From contig JBEKMJ010000004.1 of NCBI GenBank assembly GCA_050008575.1, positions 1 through 64,000 on the forward strand: 64,000 nt of DNA. The letters are read 5' to 3'. Below the pieces are notes generated by a model, which saw only the letters and a program-made list of their open reading frames with translations, was not told the origin of the DNA and ran no database searches. Origin of the DNA: Bog-159 sp050008575 (GTDB taxonomy: Bacteria; Acidobacteriota; Terriglobia; Bryobacterales; Bryobacteraceae). Positions 7,968 to 16,966 of the stretch are shown in pieces; the stretch's first letter is position 1; each line of letters opens with the position of its first letter. Made by a program: the position numbers and the translations under genes.

Positions 7968-9313
7968 TCGATTACGTTCACCGCCAGCCCGCCCAGCGAC
8001 GTTTCCTTGTAGTGCGAGCGCATATCCAGGCCGGTCTGGTACATCGTCCGGATCACCTGATCGAGCGTCACCTTGTGGCCACCTTCTTCCGACATCGCCA
8101 TACGCGCGGCGTTCACCGCCTTCACCGCCCCAAACGCGTTGCGCTCGATGCAGGGAATCTGCACCAGGCCGCCGATGGGATCGCAGGTCATGCCGAGGTT
8201 GTGCTCCATGCCGATTTCGGCGGCGTGCTCGACCGCTTCGTTCGACCCATTCAATGCGGCCACCAACCCACCGGCGGCCATGGAGCAGGCTACGCCGACT
8301 TCGCCCTGGCATCCGACTTCCGCGCCGGAGATCGAGGCGTTTTCCTTGTACAGAATCCCGATGGCGCCCGCCGCCAGGAAATAGCGGAAGATTCCGTCTT
8401 CGCTGGGGGACGGAGCGAACTGCCGGTAGTAATGCGCCACGGCCGGGATCACGCCTGCCGCTCCGTTAGTGGGCGCGGTCACTACGCGGCCGCCGGCGGC
8501 GTTCTCCTCATTCACCGCGATGGCATACAGGTTGATCCAGTCGATGGTGCGCAACGGATCGTTGTCGGCCGCGGCCAGGAGTCTACGGTGCATTTCGGGT
8601 GCGCGCCGACGCACGTCCAGGCCACCCGGCAGCAGTCCGCCGGTGGTGAGCCCGCGCAGGGTGCACTCCTGCATCACGGTCCAGATGCGGACGATGCGCT
8701 CGCGAATCTCGGCCTCGCCGCGCAGCGCCTTCTCGTTCTCCAGCATCATGGCCCAAACCGGCAGACCCGAGTCGTCGCCTTGCGCCAGCATTTCCGCGGC
8801 GCTCGAAAAAGGATACGGCAATTTCACGGCATCGCTCGCGGCGGCAGGCGGCTGTCCTTCGCGCTCGATGAACCCCCCGCCTACGGAGTAGTAGACTTCC
8901 TGGCGAACGATCGCGCCCGCGTTGTCGAAAGCGGTAAACCGCATGCCGTTGGGGTGGCCCGGCAGCACGATGTCGCCGCGGAAGAGCAGGTCGCGGGTTT
9001 CGTCGAACGGGATGGCGGGGCCGCCGATGAGGGCGATGCGTTTGGCTTCGCGGACGCCGCGAACCAGACCGTCGATGCGGGCCGGATCGACTTGATCCGG
9101 CTCCTGTCCCAGGAGTCCCAGGATGACCGCGCGATCCGTGCCGTGTCCACGGCCGGTCAGTCCGAGGGATCCGTACAGTTCGATTTGGATTCTGGCGACG
9201 GGCGCGCGATCAGGGCCCGCGGCAAAGGCTCGGGCGGCGCGCATGGGTCCGACTGTGTGAGAACTGGAGGGTCCGATGCCGATTTTAAAAAGCTCGAAGA
9301 CGCTGGTGTTCAC
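7961..9313 (-). CDS. sdaA: L-serine ammonia-lyase, iron-sulfur dependent, single chain
   Basis: Converts L-serine to pyruvate and ammonia. The beta-domain signature FKIGIGPSSSHTVGPM lies at the N-terminus and the alpha-domain cysteines occur in GCQGEVGVAC, MTCDPIGG and QIPCIERN, the ligands of the [4Fe-4S] cluster. GTG 9313 gives MNTSVFELFKIGIG, 450 aa, the usual length. The reading frame extends 20 codons upstream, but that part (MAHVLNVPCSHSCEHP) is translated hairpin repeat. A GGGGGG tract lies just before the GTG. It follows the heme genes on the same strand and precedes a membrane protein that it overlaps. Confidence 0.95.
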   Translation of the reverse strand: MNTSVFELFKIGIGPSSSHTVGPMRAARAFAAGPDRAPVARIQIELYGSLGLTGRGHGTDRAVILGLLGQEPDQVDPARIDGLVRGVREAKRIALIGGPAIPFDETRDLLFRGDIVLPGHPNGMRFTAFDNAGAIVRQEVYYSVGGGFIEREGQPPAAASDAVKLPYPFSSAAEMLAQGDDSGLPVWAMMLENEKALRGEAEIRERIVRIWTVMQECTLRGLTTGGLLPGGLDVRRRAPEMHRRLLAAADNDPLRTIDWINLYAIAVNEENAAGGRVVTAPTNGAAGVIPAVAHYYRQFAPSPSEDGIFRYFLAAGAIGILYKENASISGAEVGCQGEVGVACSMAAGGLVAALNGSNEAVEHAAEIGMEHNLGMTCDPIGGLVQIPCIERNAFGAVKAVNAARMAMSEEGGHKVTLDQVIRTMYQTGLDMRSHYKETSLGGLAVNVIEC

Positions 9314-9328
9314 GCGCCCCCCGAACGG

Positions 9329-9373
9329 GTGTTCGCACGAGTGCGAACACGGCACGTTAAGAACGTGCGCCAC
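9329..9373. repeat. Mosaic hairpin repeat, locus 3, between hemD and sdaA
   Basis: GTGTTCGCAC/GTGCGAACAC and GCACGTT/AACGTGC stems, ending GCGCCAC. The same two-module order occurs at 24958-25001 and 53628-53672 with different stem sequences. It supplies the last four codons and the stop codon of the cobA-hemD frame. Confidence 0.8.
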
Positions 9374-10829
9374 ATATTGCCTCCACCAAGCCGTCGATTG
9401 TGAACACGGATGCCTCCACTGTCACGTCAATTCCCAAATCGCGGGCGGTGGCGGAGGTGATCGGACCAATGGAGGCAACCTTCACTCCAGCCAGCGCTCC
9501 GCCGAGCGTTTCCGCGCCGGCCATGGCGACGAAGTTCCTCACGGTGGAAGAACTGGTGAAGGTGATCCAGTCCGGCTTCTCCGGCAACTCTAGCCCGCCC
9601 GCCGGAGCCACCGTGCGATAGGCTTCCACCACGTCCACCACCGCGCCGCGCCGCGCCAGCTCGACCGGCACCAGATCTCGGGCGACGGCGGCGCGCGGCA
9701 GCAGGATGCGCTGGCCCGCCAGATTATAAACGGCGAACGCGGCGAGCATGCCTTCGGCAACATAATCCTTGCCCATCACATCGACTTTCAGGTGCAGATC
9801 TTCGACGGCGGCCCGCGTGGCGGGACCAATGGCGCAGATGCGCGCGCGCAACGCCCGCAAGTCTACGGCCGACCGGTCCAGGCGTTCCATGAAGAAGCGC
9901 ACGCCGTTGGCGCTGGTGAAGATCAGCCAGTCGTACGAGCCGAGGTTGGCAATGGCCTGGTCGAGCGGGTCGTAATCGAGCGCGGGCTGAATCTCGATGG
10001 TGGGCAGCTCGATCGCCTCCGCGCCCAGCGCGCGCAGCCTGGACGCGAGCGCTTCGGCCTGGCCGCGGGCGCGCGTCACCACGATGCGCTGCCCGAACAG
10101 CGGCAGGCGCTCGAACCAGTTGAGCTTGTCGCGCAGCCCCACGACTTCGCCGATGACAATTGTCGCAGGCGGTTTCAGGTCATGTTGGTGGATCAACCCG
10201 GGCAGCGTGGCCAACGTTCCCGCCAGCGTATGCTGGTCGGGACGCGTGCCCCAGCGCACCGCCATGGCGGGTGTTCCGGGGGCCCTGCCGTGGGCGATCA
10301 GCGCGCGTGCGATTTCGTCGAAGGCGAAGATGCCCATGAAGATCACCAACGTCTCCGTTAGGCCAACCTTGCTCCAATCGATGCCCGCGGCATCGTGGCC
10401 GGTCACGAAGGTCACGACTTTGGTATGCTCGCGGTGCGTGAGCGGCACGCCCGTGTACGCCGCGATACCCAGCGGCGACGTGACTCCCGGCACGATTTCG
10501 AAAACCACGCCCGCGGCGGCCAGCGCTTCGGCTTCTTCGCCGCCGCGGCCGAAGATGAACGGGTCGCCCCCCTTCAAGCGCACGACGTTCAAGCCGCGCC
10601 GCGCGCGGTCGATCATCATGGCGCAAATCTCCTCCTGGCTGAAGGCGTGCACGGATTTCTTCTTGCCCACGTAGATCCGCTCGGCCTGCGCGGGCGCCAG
10701 ATCCAGCAGCGCGGGGTTGGCAAGATAGTCGTAGAGGACGGCATCGGCCAGTTCCAGCAGGCGGCGACCCTTCAAGGTGATGAGTTCGGGATCGCCCGGC
10801 CCGGCGCCTACCAGGTAGACCTTGCTCAT
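9357..10829 (-). CDS. cobA-hemD: Uroporphyrinogen-III C-methyltransferase / synthase fusion
   Basis: Bifunctional tetrapyrrole enzyme of 490 aa. Residues 1 to about 245 are the methyltransferase (SUMT): VGAGPGDPEL at 6-15, RLKGGDPFIFGRGGEE and YTGVPLTHRE. Residues about 250-490 are uroporphyrinogen-III synthase, starting FGQRIVVTRARGQAEAL and ending in the FTSSSTVRNF and IGPITSATARDLG segments. ATG 10829 overlaps the hemC stop (ATGA), so both are translationally coupled. It closes the hydroxymethylbilane ring and diverts part of the product to sirohydrochlorin or B12. The last residues GARS and the stop codon are read from a hairpin repeat, so the natural C-terminus may have been replaced. 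Confidence 0.93.
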   Translation of the reverse strand: MSKVYLVGAGPGDPELITLKGRRLLELADAVLYDYLANPALLDLAPAQAERIYVGKKKSVHAFSQEEICAMMIDRARRGLNVVRLKGGDPFIFGRGGEEAEALAAAGVVFEIVPGVTSPLGIAAYTGVPLTHREHTKVVTFVTGHDAAGIDWSKVGLTETLVIFMGIFAFDEIARALIAHGRAPGTPAMAVRWGTRPDQHTLAGTLATLPGLIHQHDLKPPATIVIGEVVGLRDKLNWFERLPLFGQRIVVTRARGQAEALASRLRALGAEAIELPTIEIQPALDYDPLDQAIANLGSYDWLIFTSANGVRFFMERLDRSAVDLRALRARICAIGPATRAAVEDLHLKVDVMGKDYVAEGMLAAFAVYNLAGQRILLPRAAVARDLVPVELARRGAVVDVVEAYRTVAPAGGLELPEKPDWITFTSSSTVRNFVAMAGAETLGGALAGVKVASIGPITSATARDLGIDVTVEASVFTIDGLVEAICGARS

Positions 10830-11716
10830 CCGTAAACGCCCTCCAGAATGGTGTCCGCACCCGCGGCCAGCAACGCTTCCCCTAACTCGCGGCCGATGCG
10901 CCGGGCATCCGCGGCGGAGCCTTCCGAACGATCGCGCACAAGCTGTACGCCATCCGGCGAAACAACCGCGGCCTGCAGAGAGAGACGATCGCCGCTTACG
11001 GTGGCATAGGCCCCGATGGGGACTTGGCAGCCACCGCCTAGAGCGGCTAGGAGAGCGCGCTCCGCGGTGACCGCGTAGTGGGTCGGCGCATGATTGAGTT
11101 GCCGACAGGCCGCGAAACCCGGCTGGCCGGTTTCGATCGCCAGCGCGCCTTGCCCTACCGCCGGACAGACGATATCGGGCGATAGAATCTCGGCGATGCG
11201 ATCCGCCCAACCCAGCCGTTTCAGACCGGCCGCCGCCAGCACGATGGCGTCATACTGACCCTCATCCAGCTTGCGCAGGCGCGTATCCAGATTGCCGCGC
11301 ACCGGTTCGATGCGCAGATCGGGCCGCACCTTGCGCAACTGCGCCGCGCGCCGCAGCGAGCTGGTGCCCAGCCTGGCGCCCGCGGGCAGGTCCGCCAGCC
11401 GCTTGCCGACCAGGGCGTCGCGCGGATCTTCGCGCTCGGGAGTGGCCGCCAGCACCAGCCCCGCGGGCAACTCCGTGGGCAGATCCTTCAAGCTATGCAC
11501 CGCCAGGTCCGCGCGGCCTGCGAGCAGGGCTGCTTCGATTTCCTTGGTGAACAGGCCCTTGCCGCCCACCTGCGCCAGTGGCACGTCGGTGATCTTGTCG
11601 CCGGTGGTCTTGATGATGTCGATGCGGCTCGGGTATCCTAAGGCAGCCAGTTGCCCCTGCACCCAATGTGCCTGCCACAAGGCGAGTTGAGAGCCTCTGG
11701 AGGCGATGATCAACAT
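10826..11716 (-). CDS. hemC: Porphobilinogen deaminase (hydroxymethylbilane synthase)
   Basis: Joins four porphobilinogen units into hydroxymethylbilane in the cytoplasm. The 296-aa length is normal. Seen: IASRGSQLALWQA at the N-terminus, KTTGDKITD, HSLKDLPTELP, TSSLRRAAQL and RGNLDTRLRKLD in the substrate-binding core, and Cys230 in GGGCQVPIGAYA for the dipyrromethane cofactor. ATG 11716. It lies 19 bp after the second of two unrelated secreted-protein genes and overlaps cobA-hemD downstream. Confidence 0.96.
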   Translation of the reverse strand: MLIIASRGSQLALWQAHWVQGQLAALGYPSRIDIIKTTGDKITDVPLAQVGGKGLFTKEIEAALLAGRADLAVHSLKDLPTELPAGLVLAATPEREDPRDALVGKRLADLPAGARLGTSSLRRAAQLRKVRPDLRIEPVRGNLDTRLRKLDEGQYDAIVLAAAGLKRLGWADRIAEILSPDIVCPAVGQGALAIETGQPGFAACRQLNHAPTHYAVTAERALLAALGGGCQVPIGAYATVSGDRLSLQAAVVSPDGVQLVRDRSEGSAADARRIGRELGEALLAAGADTILEGVYG

Positions 11717-11735
11717 AGTCTTGTACGCACTTGCA

Positions 11736-12824
11736 TCAGATCAGAACCACGAAGCCGAGCATGGCCATCAGTGCGAAGACCGCGAAAGGGGCGGCCTCTG
11801 GCTGTCCCTGCACCGATAGTTCCCAAACACCAGGTCCGGATGCGCGCGAGCTGGCCGCGCCGGCGAAATCGCGATGGCCGACGATGTCTTTCCAGAAATC
11901 GGCCTTGGAGATTACCCGAGCTCTTATAGCACCCGACGCCAATCCAAACTCGATTGTAAGACCCGTAGCGCCGGGATCCTTTGCGGCCGGTGTCAGGAAC
12001 CCCAAGAATGCGCTATCGCGGTAATGGCAGATCGCCCACAGCGGGGCGGTGCGATCTACCTGTCTCCACTCCGGCAGATTGGGCGGCAGTGCACGCCGCT
12101 CCGGAGATGAACCGATCCGCGAGACCATTTCGCTGAAGAATTCGCGATGATTGCAAACCATCATCAGATCCGGCTTGACCAAAGAGACCAGGTACGTGTC
12201 CCTGTCCTGCCGATCGTTTTGCGATCCCTTGGAAATCCAAACGCGATACCCCATGATGGAGTCTTCGGGTGGTCTGCCTATGAGCGACTCCTTAACCGGC
12301 TCGCTAAAGGCGTACACGGCGCAGCCTTGATAAGGAATCATGCCCAACGCACCGGTTTGGGCATCGGGCGGGGGCTCGCGCTCGTCCTCCCCGAAGCGGC
12401 GGGCGGCCAACGCCGCCAGCCGAACGGTACGGCCGGTTAGCCCTTTTAGTACGTTGTCTTTTTCGGCCGCCCAGAGAAGTCCGAGCACATAACTCTGTGC
12501 CAGTTCCAGCGCGGGGTGGAACGCGGTGCGATCTTCGGCCATGATCGTGAACGGCTGCTGAGCGACCACAAGCGTTTCGGTATCGGACGGCAGCCACGTC
12601 AGTATCGAGTCGGTTAATTCAATTCCAGCAGCAGCCATTTGCTGATTGCGCGCGTCGCGAACCGACTCCTTCAGGGAGCGGCTGAGTTGCGCAGCGTTCG
12701 GCCAGTCCGCCGCCAAGATGGCGGCTTCGAGTTGATCGGCGAGCTTCATCAAATCGGCACGGGCGGGTGCTTGCGCGGTCAACGCCGAGACTGCCAGCAT
12801 AAGTAAAATCGCGAGGCGCATCAT
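11736..12824 (-). CDS. Secreted hypothetical protein, paralogue of the next gene
   Basis: 362-aa protein with signal peptide MMRLAILLMLAVSALTAQAPA. ATG 12824 overlaps the stop of the upstream paralogue (ATGA), so the two are coupled. Shared landmarks with that protein are LTWLP(S/D)DTE, RTVRL/HTVRL, VKPDLMMV/ARPDLLIV and LPEWRQVDR(T/S)AP. The C-terminal tail VFALMAMLGFVVLI is hydrophobic, possibly an anchor or sorting tail. No enzyme motif recognised. Its place inside the hemA-hemC operon suggests a role at the envelope tied to heme or cytochrome supply, but that is only inference from position. Confidence 0.75.
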   Translation of the reverse strand: MMRLAILLMLAVSALTAQAPARADLMKLADQLEAAILAADWPNAAQLSRSLKESVRDARNQQMAAAGIELTDSILTWLPSDTETLVVAQQPFTIMAEDRTAFHPALELAQSYVLGLLWAAEKDNVLKGLTGRTVRLAALAARRFGEDEREPPPDAQTGALGMIPYQGCAVYAFSEPVKESLIGRPPEDSIMGYRVWISKGSQNDRQDRDTYLVSLVKPDLMMVCNHREFFSEMVSRIGSSPERRALPPNLPEWRQVDRTAPLWAICHYRDSAFLGFLTPAAKDPGATGLTIEFGLASGAIRARVISKADFWKDIVGHRDFAGAASSRASGPGVWELSVQGQPEAAPFAVFALMAMLGFVVLI

Positions 12825-13915
12825 CGATAATCCACGAAGCCGAGCATGGTCATCGCCACGTGTAATGGCCACGGGCCTCTTGTCTTAAGGTCCGAAATCA
12901 AGCGCCAAACTCCTGGTTCTGGGTGGTCAACATCGAATTCGCGTGCCAGAAGGTCGGGTCCCCCACCGCGCGGCGGCATCGGAGCCTCGGTCAAATAGCG
13001 GATTTCCAGTCTCTGCCGGACCGGATCGAACCGTACGGTGGCGCCTGTGGCGAAGCCCTCCAGCCGGGGAATCTGGGCTACATAAGGCGGCTGTTCCCGC
13101 GCTGGCTGGGGTTGAGCGGCGAGATGCCGCAGTCCCCAGAATGGAGCGCTACGATCGACCTGGCGCCACTCCGGCAAATCCGTGGGAAGGGCGTGAGAAC
13201 GCTGCCCGCCGGCGATCTGCCGCAGGATCTGGGCCAACAGTTCGCGCCGATGTGCCACGATGAGGAGGTCCGGCCGCGCCAGCCCGATCCAATTCTCATC
13301 CTCGCGTTGCGCGGGTGCTACTCCCGGCTCAGTGATAAAGGACGAGAGAACCTTCGCGCTGGCATGCCACACCGGCTTCCCCTGAAGGGACTCATCAGGC
13401 TGCGGGAGTTCGACAGCATCGGCAAAGAAGTAGAAGTAAGCGACGTCTTGCACCGCTAGCGACGGAGGACCTCCAAACTCTCCCCGACGGATTTGTCCGG
13501 CCGCCGCAACGACCAGCCGGACTGTATGTCTGCCAAGGGCCCGGTATATGTTGCCTTCATTCAGCGCGATCAGGCGGTCCACACAAAACAACTGTATCGG
13601 CCGCTCGGACAGCAGTTCGGCGGAATCGTCCGGCTTGATGGGGAAAGGCGTCTGGTTCACCCAAAGACTCTCTGTGTCGTCAGGCAGCCAAGTGAGCACT
13701 TCCTGGACCCGCTGGTCTGCGTCGCGTATCAGCCAAGCGTTATACCTCTGTTGAACGGCGTCGTCCAGTCTATTCGCGAGCTCGGCTGCCACGGCGAGTG
13801 AATCGTTCCGGATCGCTGTGCGCAACTCCGGCATCAGCGGACTTAGGTTGGATTGACCAGGTGTCTGCGCTGCCACGCCAACGGAGAGCAACGTGAACCA
13901 TAAGACTCGGCGCAT
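12821..13915 (-). CDS. Secreted hypothetical protein, paralogue of the previous gene
   Basis: 364-aa protein with signal peptide MRRVLWFTLLSVGVAAQTPGQ. The mature part keeps LTWLPDDTE, the PDLLIVAHRRELLAQIL segment and LPEWRQVDRSAP in the same order as the 11736 product, so they are tandem duplicates. The C-terminus MTMLGFVDYR matches the MAMLGFVVLI end of its neighbour. It starts 60 bp after hemA on the same strand. The order of structural halves suggests a repeated alpha/beta fold. Function unknown. Confidence 0.75.
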   Translation of the reverse strand: MRRVLWFTLLSVGVAAQTPGQSNLSPLMPELRTAIRNDSLAVAAELANRLDDAVQQRYNAWLIRDADQRVQEVLTWLPDDTESLWVNQTPFPIKPDDSAELLSERPIQLFCVDRLIALNEGNIYRALGRHTVRLVVAAAGQIRRGEFGGPPSLAVQDVAYFYFFADAVELPQPDESLQGKPVWHASAKVLSSFITEPGVAPAQREDENWIGLARPDLLIVAHRRELLAQILRQIAGGQRSHALPTDLPEWRQVDRSAPFWGLRHLAAQPQPAREQPPYVAQIPRLEGFATGATVRFDPVRQRLEIRYLTEAPMPPRGGGPDLLAREFDVDHPEPGVWRLISDLKTRGPWPLHVAMTMLGFVDYR

Positions 13916-13975
13916 AAGTGACCTACTGTCCGGTATTCTAACAGGCGTCGTGTGTCCCGGTTCGGAACCCCTCCC

Positions 13976-15250
13976 TCACTGCCGGGGCTCGGTAAGGTGA
14001 AACACCTTGCGAATCGCCGCGATCACCGGCGCGCCATCGGGCTGCCCCGCCTGCGCCCGCAGCTCCGAGATCGGCCCGTGCGCCACTTTGTTGATAATGC
14101 CGCGCGTCAGCATCTCCCAGGCCTCTTCCTGCTCCCGCGTCACCGGACCAAACTTGCGCCGCACCTTGTCGATCTCCGCCAGGCGTATGCGCTCCAACTC
14201 CTCCTGCAGGCTGACGATCGTGGGCGTGATTTCCTGCACCTTGAGGCGGGCCATCATGCGCTCCACCTCCTGCTTCACGATATCCTCGGCGCGCTCCGCC
14301 TCCTTCAGGCGCTCGCGCAAATTGGCGTTCACCACTTCCTGCAGGTCGTCGATGTCGTATAGGAAGACGTTGTCCAGATCGTTGACGGACGGCTCGATGT
14401 TCCGCGGCACCGCAATATCGATCAGGAACATGGGCTTGTTGCGCCGCGCGCCGATCACCCGCTGCATCTCGTCCTTGTGCAGGATGTAGTGCGGCGCGCC
14501 GCTGGACGCGATCAGAATATCCACCTCCGGCAGCATGGCGACAAAGCGGTTGTACTCGACGGGCGTGCCTTGAAACAGCTTCGCCATCTCGATGGCGCGT
14601 TCGTGCGTGCGATTGGTGACGAAAACGTGCGTGGCGCCGGAGCGCCGCAGGTGCCGGGCAGCCAGTTCCGACATCTTACCCGCGCCCGCGATCATCACCG
14701 TGCGGTTGTTCAGCGAGCCGAAGATCTTGCGCGCCAGCTCCACCGCCGCATAGCTCACCGATACCGCCATCTGGCCGATGCCGGTTTCCGAGCGCACCCG
14801 CTTGGCCACGCTGAAGGCGCGCTCCAGCAGGCCCTCCAGCCATCCGCAGAGGGCCCCCTGCGTCTTGGCGATGCCGTAGGCGTTCTTAAGCTGACCCAGG
14901 ATTTGCGGTTCGCCCACCACCATTGAATCCAGGCTGGAAGCCACGCGGAACAGATGATGGATGGCGTTCTGGCCCGCATGCCGGTAAAGGTACGGCTCGA
15001 CCGAGGCGGCCGGCATCATACGCGATTCGCGCAGAAAGTCGTCGACCAGCGCCTGCGGGTCCAATGAATCGTCCGTGGTGACCGTGATTTCGACGCGGTT
15101 GCAGGTGGAGAGGATGCAAGCTTCCGAGACGCCCGCGCGCGACTTCAGCGACCGCAAGGCGTCGGGCAGAGAAGGCTCCGGGAACGCCAGGCATTCCCGC
15201 ACCTCTACGGGCGCAGTCTTGTGGCTGACGCCTGTGACCAGCAGCTTCAT
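13976..15250 (-). CDS. hemA: Glutamyl-tRNA reductase
   Basis: First committed step of C5-pathway heme synthesis: reduces glutamyl-tRNA to glutamate-1-semialdehyde. 424 aa from ATG 15250. The catalytic cysteine is Cys50 in STCNRVEI, with GVSHKTAPVEVRE before it. The NADPH domain contains IAGAGKMSELAARHL and VTNRTHERA, and the C-terminal dimerisation helix is rich in charged residues. The start overlaps the CcsA/HemX-like stop by ATGA. A longer upstream frame lies inside that gene and is rejected. Confidence 0.96.
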   Translation of the reverse strand: MKLLVTGVSHKTAPVEVRECLAFPEPSLPDALRSLKSRAGVSEACILSTCNRVEITVTTDDSLDPQALVDDFLRESRMMPAASVEPYLYRHAGQNAIHHLFRVASSLDSMVVGEPQILGQLKNAYGIAKTQGALCGWLEGLLERAFSVAKRVRSETGIGQMAVSVSYAAVELARKIFGSLNNRTVMIAGAGKMSELAARHLRRSGATHVFVTNRTHERAIEMAKLFQGTPVEYNRFVAMLPEVDILIASSGAPHYILHKDEMQRVIGARRNKPMFLIDIAVPRNIEPSVNDLDNVFLYDIDDLQEVVNANLRERLKEAERAEDIVKQEVERMMARLKVQEITPTIVSLQEELERIRLAEIDKVRRKFGPVTREQEEAWEMLTRGIINKVAHGPISELRAQAGQPDGAPVIAAIRKVFHLTEPRQ

Positions 15251-16068
15251 GGTTTCAACAGCCAGCTTCCCAGCCGCGCATGCGCCACCCAGGTTACGGC
15301 CGATAGCCCCACCACCACGATCACCATGATGGCGGCCTTCCGGCCGCGCCATCCGGCTGTGACCCGCAGAAACACCATGGCCAGGTAGCATCCCCAGGTG
15401 ATGAACGAAATGCCGATGGCCGGCTGGCTGATCCAAGCCGTCTTGTGCTCGATGAACGCCCAGGTGGTGGCGGCGATCACCGCCAGCGTCATCAGCACGA
15501 AGCCCACCGCCATCGACCGGGAGATCAATTCATCCAGCGTGCCCAGCGGCGGCAGGCGGTAATAAAGCTTGCGCGGCTTCTTGCGCTTGAGTTCGCGCTC
15601 CTGGAACAGGTAAAGCAGCGAGGCTCCGGCGGTGAACGCCAGCGCCGCGAAGCCCAGCAGGACCAGCGTGATGTGCACGTCCAGCCAGGCGTTGCGGATG
15701 ACCGGGCTGGTCCAGGCGTCCACCGGGTTGCCCAGTGTCGAAACCAAGGTCATGACGAAGACCAGGGGGAAGATAAAGACGCTGAGGCTTTCGGTTTTAT
15801 AACGCCAATACACGAACAGGAACAGCGCGGTGATGAGGAAGGCGCACATGGAGAGCGTTTCGTAGAAGTTGGCGATGGGGCAGTGATTCATCAGCAGCCC
15901 TTCTTCCACGATGGAGACGCCATGCAGGACCGCGCCGATGGAGAGCGCGGTCAGAGAAACCCGGAAAAGGTGCTCGCGTTTGCGGACCAGCGTGAGGATG
16001 GCGTGCAGCAGGCCGAGGGAGTACAGGGCCGCGGCCACGCGCAGCCAGATGACACTCATTTCAGCCAT
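15247..16068 (-). CDS. CcsA/HemX-like membrane protein
   Basis: 273-aa integral membrane protein with eight predicted helices, of the CcsA/HemX cytochrome c assembly family. Histidines in transmembrane positions (GAVLHGVSIVEEG, DVHITLVLLGF) and MNHCPIANFYETLSMCAFL are as expected; the full tryptophan-rich WWD motif of true heme-delivery proteins is not visible. HemX-type members sit directly before hemA and influence glutamyl-tRNA reductase levels, and the 4-nt overlap with hemA here fits that role. A role in cytochrome c maturation is the alternative. First gene of the operon. Confidence 0.85.
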   Translation of the reverse strand: MAEMSVIWLRVAAALYSLGLLHAILTLVRKREHLFRVSLTALSIGAVLHGVSIVEEGLLMNHCPIANFYETLSMCAFLITALFLFVYWRYKTESLSVFIFPLVFVMTLVSTLGNPVDAWTSPVIRNAWLDVHITLVLLGFAALAFTAGASLLYLFQERELKRKKPRKLYYRLPPLGTLDELISRSMAVGFVLMTLAVIAATTWAFIEHKTAWISQPAIGISFITWGCYLAMVFLRVTAGWRGRKAAIMVIVVVGLSAVTWVAHARLGSWLLKP

Positions 16069-16163
16069 GGAGTGCGCCGTTCAAGGGGGTCGATTGAAAT
16101 AATAGTATAGCGTGGGGCGGCGGGGGTTTCGCTGGATGGCGCGTACCTGAGAGGTTGTCCATT

Positions 16164-16186
16164 GTGGCAGGCCCTATAGGCCTGCT
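16164..16186. repeat. Single hairpin repeat, locus 4
   Basis: GTGGCAGGCC/GGCCTGCTAC with a 5-nt loop, the simplest form of the repeat family. It provides the stop codon of the hypothetical gene at 16185-16724. Confidence 0.7.
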
Positions 16187-16724
16187 ACTCAGTTCGGCGA
16201 TAGCGTCGTGAACGGAGCGGATCGGGTCGCCCTGCGGCTTGGCCGCCCAGGTCTAACGTCCCCTGGTTCTGTGGTCCTGGCGCGCGGCTCATCAGGCGTA
16301 AGGACCTAGCTGCAAGGGTCTGCACTTGATCGAGGGTGGCCTGGAGCTCTTTGATCTGTCTTTCAAGGTCGGCTCTACGGCTGTCGGTCTCGCGGGAAGA
16401 GCTGGTCCCGTCGGTCGCAAGCCTTAGTTGACAGGCCGCCCCAGGAACGATCTCAACCGATACCACCCTGGGGAACATCCTTGGCAGCTCTCCAAAGACT
16501 TCGTTTCCCGCGAACGTCTTCGCCAGCCAGCAGTATTCCTCCCAGCCCCCGGAGCTCACGAAGACGGGGTCCCTGCAGCCCGCCCTGTGAAGGTATGATC
16601 GGAGGCGCGTTGTCAGATCTTCAACGACCGTCGATCGAGATCGGGCATTCAGAGTTCCTAAACGTGAACGGTCATACCACTTTGATCGCGCGTCGGTCAC
16701 GGCAGCGATGGTGTCGGGCCGCAT
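16185..16724 (-). CDS. Hypothetical protein downstream of DUF433 gene
   Basis: Possible 179-aa protein (ATG 16724; a GTG at 16700 is the alternative), overlapping the 3' end of the DUF433 gene. The central part FVSSGGWEEYCWLAKTFAG reads like real protein, and a charged helix DLERQIKELQATLDQVQ near residue 145 could form a coiled coil. The C-terminus is arginine-rich and ends inside a hairpin repeat. No family recognised. DUF433 genes often precede a DUF5615 toxin-like partner, but no such motif is seen here. Confidence 0.4.
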   Translation of the reverse strand: MRPDTIAAVTDARSKWYDRSRLGTLNARSRSTVVEDLTTRLRSYLHRAGCRDPVFVSSGGWEEYCWLAKTFAGNEVFGELPRMFPRVVSVEIVPGAACQLRLATDGTSSSRETDSRRADLERQIKELQATLDQVQTLAARSLRLMSRAPGPQNQGTLDLGGQAAGRPDPLRSRRYRRTE

Positions 16725-16899
16725 AGGCCAGCGCTGCCCGAATGTCGTCCGCAGCCAACCGCGGATAGGCGTCCAAGAGATCTTCGACCACCGCACCCTC
16801 CGCGAGCTTGCGGAGCAAGAGTTCGACGGGTATGCGCGTTCCGCGAATTACGGGCTTACCCTGCATGACGCCTGGATTGATCTCGATGCGATCAGTCAC
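16672..16899 (-). CDS. DUF433 domain protein (antitoxin-like)
   Basis: 75-aa protein covering a complete DUF433 domain: INPGVMQGKPVIRGTRIPV, then LLRKLAEGAVVEDLLDAYP and the helix DIRAALAYAARHH. DUF433 proteins are winged-helix-like antitoxin candidates often paired with PIN-like toxins. GTG start at 16899. It is divergent from a second DUF433 gene 67 bp away. It may form a module with the overlapping gene downstream. Confidence 0.8.
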   Translation of the reverse strand: MTDRIEINPGVMQGKPVIRGTRIPVELLLRKLAEGAVVEDLLDAYPRLAADDIRAALAYAARHHRCRDRRAIKVV

Positions 16900-16966
16900 G
16901 GTTTGAACCCCGCTTCAATTGTACAACATCGATTCAGGCGGTCTCGGAGCGGTACACTTGAAGGCG

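Noticed and set aside
7967..8312. Longer N-terminus for the membrane protein ending at 5955
   Set aside because: The extra residues overlap the sdaA coding region and look like a shadow; ATG 7967 gives a natural membrane-protein start.
8012..9403. 463-aa plus-strand open frame opposite sdaA
   Set aside because: Antisense shadow; no family-like motifs, while the minus-strand frame has the serine dehydratase cysteines.
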